DNA of 9,200 nt from contig CAWBCI010000034.1 of NCBI GenBank assembly GCA_963787195.1, positions 1 to 9,200 on the forward strand, given 5' to 3'. Made by a program: the position numbers and the translations under genes. The notes under the pieces were generated by a model. That model made no database searches and was not told the origin of the DNA. It saw nothing but the letters and a program-made list of their open reading frames with translations. The stretch comes from CAWBCI01 sp963787195. GTDB lineage: Bacteria > Bacteroidota > Bacteroidia > Bacteroidales > JAGOPY01. Shown here one piece after another: positions 5,521 through 9,200 of the stretch. Numbering within the stretch: position 1 is the stretch's first letter; every line of letters starts with the position of its first letter.

Positions 5521-7401
5521 TTATCTGGCCACGATCACCTTCCGGGATTCCACTCCTTTTTCGCTTTCCATCTTAATGAAATACAATCCATTTGGAAGAG
5601 AAGCGACGGAAATTGACGAACTTTTACCTGATATCTTTTTTTCAAAGACCAATTCCCCAATCGAATTAAAAACACTGATTTTCTTAAGTTTAATGGGGCT
5701 ACTGATACTAAGTATATCACTGACCGGATTTGGGCTGATTATTATATCATTAGTCCCGGCCTTATATTCATTATTGGAAAGATAAAGAGTATCACAGGCT
5801 TCATTTGAAAAATCCGACACGCAGGTATCATTACCCGATACCCAGACGGCGTTCAATTTATAGCAATACAAGGCATTGGGATCCGGGGGAAGATCTTCAT
5901 AGCTATATAAAGATGCTGTCCGGCCAAGACACTCATAATTCATAGAGCCGGCTTCAGCCCGGTAAATGTTATAATGTGAAAAGTAATTGATATTTGATGT
6001 GGCGACAAAAAACAATGCCTGAATATTCCAGTTATAATCGAGGCCCGGATTTACTGCAAGTAAAGTTGTCCAGTTTCCTTCATAATACATGACATTGCCC
6101 GATCCATCAAGGGCAGGGCCCGCGTCGACCCCGGCGGGAAAGCCCGAAAGTGCAGCAACATGGTATCCGGCCATAACCACATCCGAAGGGTTGATTATTA
6201 TAAAAGTATCCAGCATAACCGTATTCCATTCGCCTATTAAAGGATCCGGCACAAATTGTTCATAGATCAGTTCGGGAGGATCATTCTTCCATATCCTCAC
6301 TGTGTAATCGGCATTTTCTTCATTTGGATAGAATTTCACCGCTGTTATGACCATTTTATTACCAAACAATTGACCCGGCAACCATCTGGCTCCGCAATCA
6401 AACTCAACGGCAGCACCTGTCCCTACAGCATCATAATTTATTGAATTCCCCCACTTCCACCAATCACCGTAATATAATAGCCCGGGATCCATCCAGTAGA
6501 GGAGCCTGCTTTTATCAGAATATTGCATTTCTACCGTCAACTGCGAGGGGGCATTGCAAACTTTGTCAATATTAATATTATCAATAGCCCAGCCAGCAAT
6601 ATCCGATGAATTAGTCCCATAAGCATTAAAGCGAATTTTAATAACCTTGCCGAAAGCATAGCTCTCCAATTCCCGCCTGTCATGTGTCCAGTCAATGGAC
6701 CCGTCATGATTATTAAATGAATACCAGTAATGCCAGACTTGTGAATCCCAGTCCCACACCTCCAGTCTCAGGTTTTCCGTGCCCGTGCTGTTAATACTTT
6801 CTAACTTATAATCAAATTCAAGAGAAGTATGTGTTAAAACATTCGAATCGGCGATAATATAATAACTTTCCAAGCTTTGCTCATAATTCGTCAGGCCGGG
6901 AGACCCATTGAAAACTGCCTCCGGTGCAGGATCCCCTTCATCCTGATTAATTTCCCAGTTGTTTCCTTCCGGCGTCCAGAGATTGGTTTCAAAACTACCC
7001 GAAGACCAGTCTTCTTCGAAAGGCAATTCATAACCGTAGACGACAGTTTCAAGGTCGCAGGCCGGGTCCGAGATCCAATCGTTATAAACAGCCTTCACAC
7101 AGAAATTATTCAGCCCCGGAATGACCTGGTTTTCAGTGAAAGTATAATAGACCGTATCATAAGGCAGACTTAAGGATAAGTTATCAACGAGTTCATCATT
7201 CAGGAAAATACTATAAGAAATTAGTACAACAGGCGGATCAGGCAATGGATCAGGAGGGCAAATTTTCAGGATAAAGTCGCTGTATTCAACACAGGCCGGC
7301 GGGGGATAATCTGCAGGTAAACTATAGGATTCATAAGAAATAAAAAGGAAAATAAGGCTGAAGAATATTCTTCTCAAACTATTAATATTCCTGGCATTCA
7401 T
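5521..7401 (-). CDS. Secreted multidomain adhesin-like protein with T9SS sorting domain
   Basis: The 626-residue protein has an N-terminal signal segment (RRIFFSLIFLFISYESYS, residues 10-27). Residues about 35-122 look like a fibronectin type III-like fold. Residues about 126-280 resemble a jelly-roll MAM/lectin-like domain (EEDWSSGSFETNLW, then AGWAIDNINI at 269-278). Residues about 310-465 resemble the cleaved-adhesin type module of gingipain-like proteins (WLPGQLFGNKMVITAVKFYP, YTVRIWKN, IGEWNTVMLD, AGVDAGPALDGSG). A second Fn3-like stretch (470-540) precedes a T9SS type A sorting domain at about 553-626 (ISPNPVSD, VFNSIGELVFEKK, LPNGLYFIKM, final SRKVIVAR). No protease or hydrolase active site is visible, so a binding or structural surface role is the best inference. 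Cysteines are frequent in the Fn3-like parts, which suits an extracellular protein. ATG 7401 opens the signal peptide. A TATCTTTA box on the same strand (7432-7425) is a weak promoter candidate. Domain calls come from motif memory, not a profile search. Confidence 0.85.
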   Translation of the reverse strand: MNARNINSLRRIFFSLIFLFISYESYSLPADYPPPACVEYSDFILKICPPDPLPDPPVVLISYSIFLNDELVDNLSLSLPYDTVYYTFTENQVIPGLNNFCVKAVYNDWISDPACDLETVVYGYELPFEEDWSSGSFETNLWTPEGNNWEINQDEGDPAPEAVFNGSPGLTNYEQSLESYYIIADSNVLTHTSLEFDYKLESINSTGTENLRLEVWDWDSQVWHYWYSFNNHDGSIDWTHDRRELESYAFGKVIKIRFNAYGTNSSDIAGWAIDNINIDKVCNAPSQLTVEMQYSDKSRLLYWMDPGLLYYGDWWKWGNSINYDAVGTGAAVEFDCGARWLPGQLFGNKMVITAVKFYPNEENADYTVRIWKNDPPELIYEQFVPDPLIGEWNTVMLDTFIIINPSDVVMAGYHVAALSGFPAGVDAGPALDGSGNVMYYEGNWTTLLAVNPGLDYNWNIQALFFVATSNINYFSHYNIYRAEAGSMNYECLGRTASLYSYEDLPPDPNALYCYKLNAVWVSGNDTCVSDFSNEACDTLYLSNNEYKAGTNDIIISPNPVSDILSISSPIKLKKISVFNSIGELVFEKKISGKSSSISVASLPNGLYFIKMESEKGVESRKVIVAR

Positions 7402-7494
7402 CTGCTTTGGTTTTTTGGATGAAATAAAGATAGGGAAATCTTTTAAATAGAGATCCTCTCAATATGTCAAAGGCGAGAATTAAAACCAACTTTT

Positions 7495-7534
7495 GAAATA
7501 TCGAACTTTCGAAATGTCGAAATATCGAAATGTC
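7495..7534. repeat. Octamer repeat, GAAATRTC family (inverted relative to 1265-1296)
   Basis: Five octamers in series: GAAATATC, GAACTTTC, GAAATGTC, GAAATATC and GAAATGTC, followed by a decayed GAATTAAA. Bases 7513-7537 are the exact reverse complement of 1268-1292. Two GATATCGT units follow shortly after, at 7566-7581, with the same 8-base period. Confidence 0.75.
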
Positions 7535-7619
7535 GAATTAAATGGAACTTCATACTTTACTTCATGATATCGTGATATCGTTACTTCTAAAGTTTGATCT
7601 CTTCTCTGCATCCCGCCGT

Positions 7620-7762
7620 CAGATCCCGGCCTGCGCCGGGATGACGATCTCTGGGATGATTTAGGAAAAGCGGCGCGGCACACATTATAAATCTTCATGG
7701 GGTGCCGCGCCGCTTTTTAGACCCTAGAGTAGACGTCATCCCGAACGTATGTGAGGGAACTG
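7620..7762. repeat. Long palindromic (MITE/REP-like) element, copy B
   Basis: The left 66 bases (7618-7683) are identical to 5178-5243 of copy A. The core stem AAAAGCGGCGCGGCAC (7666-7681) pairs perfectly over 16 bp with GTGCCGCGCCGCTTTT (7702-7717) around a 20-base loop. GGGATGACG still pairs with CGTCATCCC near 7733-7741, but the TTCCTAA match of copy A is lost and the right end reads GGGAACTGG instead of GGGATCTGG. On the plus strand the stem is followed by a T-run, so it could terminate plus-strand transcription. Confidence 0.8.
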
Positions 7763-7838
7763 GTGGCGATTGGCAGCGAAGTAATCAACTCCCAAATTCT
7801 AAACAAATTCCAAAAATTTAAGTCCTTGGTCACCGTTT

Positions 7839-7880
7839 TATGTACTATTTATTATGTACTATGTGCTATTTTCTATGTGA
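7839..7880. repeat. Degenerate heptamer array with TAT start
   Basis: Six units in exact 7-base register, all beginning with TAT: TATGTAC at 7839 and 7853, TATTTAT at 7846, TATGTGC at 7860, TATTTTC at 7867 and TATGTGA at 7874. Only the first three positions are invariant, so the array is old or tolerates variation. Confidence 0.6.
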
Positions 7881-7944
7881 TAAGGTAGGAAAGGAGGTAC
7901 TTATAAAATAGAACATATTCAATATTATATATTAAATAAGGATC

Positions 7945-7972
7945 CAATACCCATTACCCAATAACCAGTACC
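7945..7972. repeat. Degenerate heptamer array, CAATACC family
   Basis: Four units in 7-base register: CAATACC (7945), CATTACC (7952), CAATAAC (7959) and CAGTACC (7966). Sixteen bases at 7952-7967 are the reverse complement of 1221-1236. The array ends 55 bases before the glgB start. Confidence 0.6.
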
Positions 7973-8027
7973 CGTTTTCCTTTTCGAAGCGTATCTTTAC
8001 TACCTTTATACTTCAAGCCGAAACATC

Positions 8028-9200
8028 ATGCCTGATCACAAATTCAAACTTATAGAATGCCGACCCCTGGCTGGAACCTTGTGCCGGGGATATACGAGAC
8101 CGATACACACGTTTCAGAACCAGGCTGGACGATATACAAAGGGATTTCGGGAGTATCCGTGACTTTGCCGATGGCTATAAGTATTTCGGTATTAATTATG
8201 ATGAAGAAAGAAAGGGCTGGACTTACCGGGAATGGGCCCCGCAGGCCAATGCCCTTTATTTGACCGGGGACTTCAACAATTGGGAGCAATTTTCACATCC
8301 CCTTAAAAAGAACGAATTCGGCATCTGGGAGATCTTTCTTGAAGAAAAGAAATACAAGAACAGCTTTGCAGAAGGGACTAAAGTCAAAGTACTTGTTGAT
8401 TCCAGCCGCGGACTTGAATTCCGCATCCCGGCCTATATCTTCCGGACTGAACAGGATGAGGACACCAAGAACTTTACAGGCCAGGTTTGGCCCCTAGGAA
8501 AATTCAACTGGGGCAAGGATGATTTCCGGAAAAAGATGCCCGGAGAGCTTTTTATATATGAATGTCATGTGGGCATGGCACAGGAAAAAGAAGGCCTTGG
8601 AACTTACAGTGAATTCACTAAAAATATTCTGCCCCGGGTTAAGGAAGGCGGCTATAACGCCATACAGATGATGGCAATCCAGGAACACCCTTATTACGGT
8701 TCCTTCGGTTACCATGTCTCCAGTTTCTTCGCCCCTTCCTCCCGCTTTGGGACACCGGATGAACTCAGGCAGCTCATTAAAAAAGCTCATGAACTGGGCA
8801 TAGCAGTGATCCTCGATGTGGTGCATTCGCATACTGTGAAAAATACAGTTGAAGGAATTAATGAACTCGATGGTTCTGATACGCTTTACTTTCACCCCGG
8901 AAGCCGGGGTGATCATCCCGCATGGGATTCCAAGCTCTTCGACTACGGCAAGACGGAAGTCCTGCGCTTCCTGCTTTCAAACCTGAAATACTGGCTGGAA
9001 GAATTCCATTTCGACGGTTTCCGTTTCGATGGAGTAGGCTCGATGATGTACTACCACCATGGGCTTGAGCCCATTGATTCGAGAGAAAAATACTTCGGAC
9101 AGGGAGTGGAATGGGATGCCATCACTTACCTGCAGCTCGCCAACACTCTCATCCACCAGTTAAATCCGGCCGCGGTCAGCATAGCGGAGGATGTGACCGG
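8028..9200 (+). CDS. glgB: 1,4-alpha-glucan branching enzyme, GH13_8 type; frameshift near start, 3' end outside window
   Basis: Branching enzyme cuts alpha-1,4-glucan chains and re-attaches them through alpha-1,6 bonds during glycogen synthesis in the cytoplasm. ATG 8028 starts MPDHKFKLIE, then homology continues one frame over (from about 8059) as ADPWLEP, the family's normal N-terminus. In that second frame a TAG at 8053-8055 blocks any upstream extension, and no ATG occurs until the KKMPGE stretch near 8533. One extra base around 8055-8058 explains both facts. The continuing frame is open to the window end. It shows a CBM48-like N-terminal domain (YREWAPQANALYLTGDFNNW) and the GH13 barrel: GYNAIQMMAIQEHPYY, region I DVVHSH (Asp at 8815), region II DGFRFDGVGSM with the nucleophile Asp at 9028-9030, and region III IAEDVTG with the acid/base Glu at 9187-9189. 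These match the eukaryotic-type (GBE1-like) GH13_8 branch rather than E. coli GlgB. Region IV and the C-terminal domain lie beyond the window. Confidence 0.9.

Larger units (their letters stand above)
7402..8027. other. Divergent intergenic region, repeat mosaic
   Basis: This 626-bp gap lies between the divergent adhesin-like gene and glgB and holds no gene I can support. It contains an octamer array (7495-7534), two GATATCGT octamers (7566-7581), palindromic element copy B (7620-7762), TAT-starting heptamers (7839-7880) and CAATACC-type heptamers (7945-7972). Weak -7-like boxes for glgB are TATCTTTA at 7992-7999 and TACCTTTA at 8001-8008, both lacking the final G. Confidence 0.7.

Noticed and set aside
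8494..8916. 140-codon minus-strand open frame opposite glgB
   Set aside because: It overlaps the GH13 catalytic barrel on the other strand and has no recognisable features.

Overview
The window looks like a chromosomal segment from a Bacteroidota (Bacteroidetes) bacterium, most likely an environmental one. Two proteins end in type IX secretion system (T9SS) sorting domains, which are essentially confined to this phylum. Several genes have TAnnTTTG-like -7 promoter boxes and no obvious Shine-Dalgarno sequence, and the branching enzyme is the eukaryote-like GH13_8 form common in the group.

Layout: (1) 1-233, mostly non-coding. (2) 234-1130 (+), a conserved hypothetical exported protein, probably an outer-membrane beta-barrel. 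(3) 1131-1420, a convergent intergenic region packed with short-period repeats, ending in a long hairpin just past trpB. (4) 1421-2617 (-), trpB, without trpA or other trp genes beside it. (5) 2618-3097, the trpB leader: a phylum-type promoter, a 21-residue leader peptide with three consecutive Trp codons, and an intrinsic terminator, followed by a GTCGTTN heptamer array and the promoter of the next gene. (6) 3098-5080 (+), a secreted M1 metallopeptidase with a T9SS tail. (7) 5081-5520, a convergent gap with a second GTCGTTN array fused to a long palindromic element (copy A). (8) 5521-7401 (-), a secreted multidomain adhesin-like protein with a T9SS tail. (9) 7402-8027, a divergent gap with octamer and heptamer repeats and palindromic copy B. 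(10) 8028-9200 (+), glycogen branching enzyme glgB, cut by the window end and carrying an apparent one-base frameshift near codon 10.

The five main genes form no operon: each is transcribed separately and neighbours alternate in orientation. Their roles are unrelated: tryptophan synthesis, extracellular peptide processing, cell-surface or adhesion functions, and glycogen branching. The best regulatory find is a complete classical tryptophan attenuator in front of a lone trpB. The best structural find is that the intergenic regions from 1195 onward are mosaics of degenerate 7-, 8- and 10-base repeats, several shared between distant gaps in inverted orientation, plus two copies of a roughly 140-bp palindrome whose left halves are identical while the right halves have diverged.
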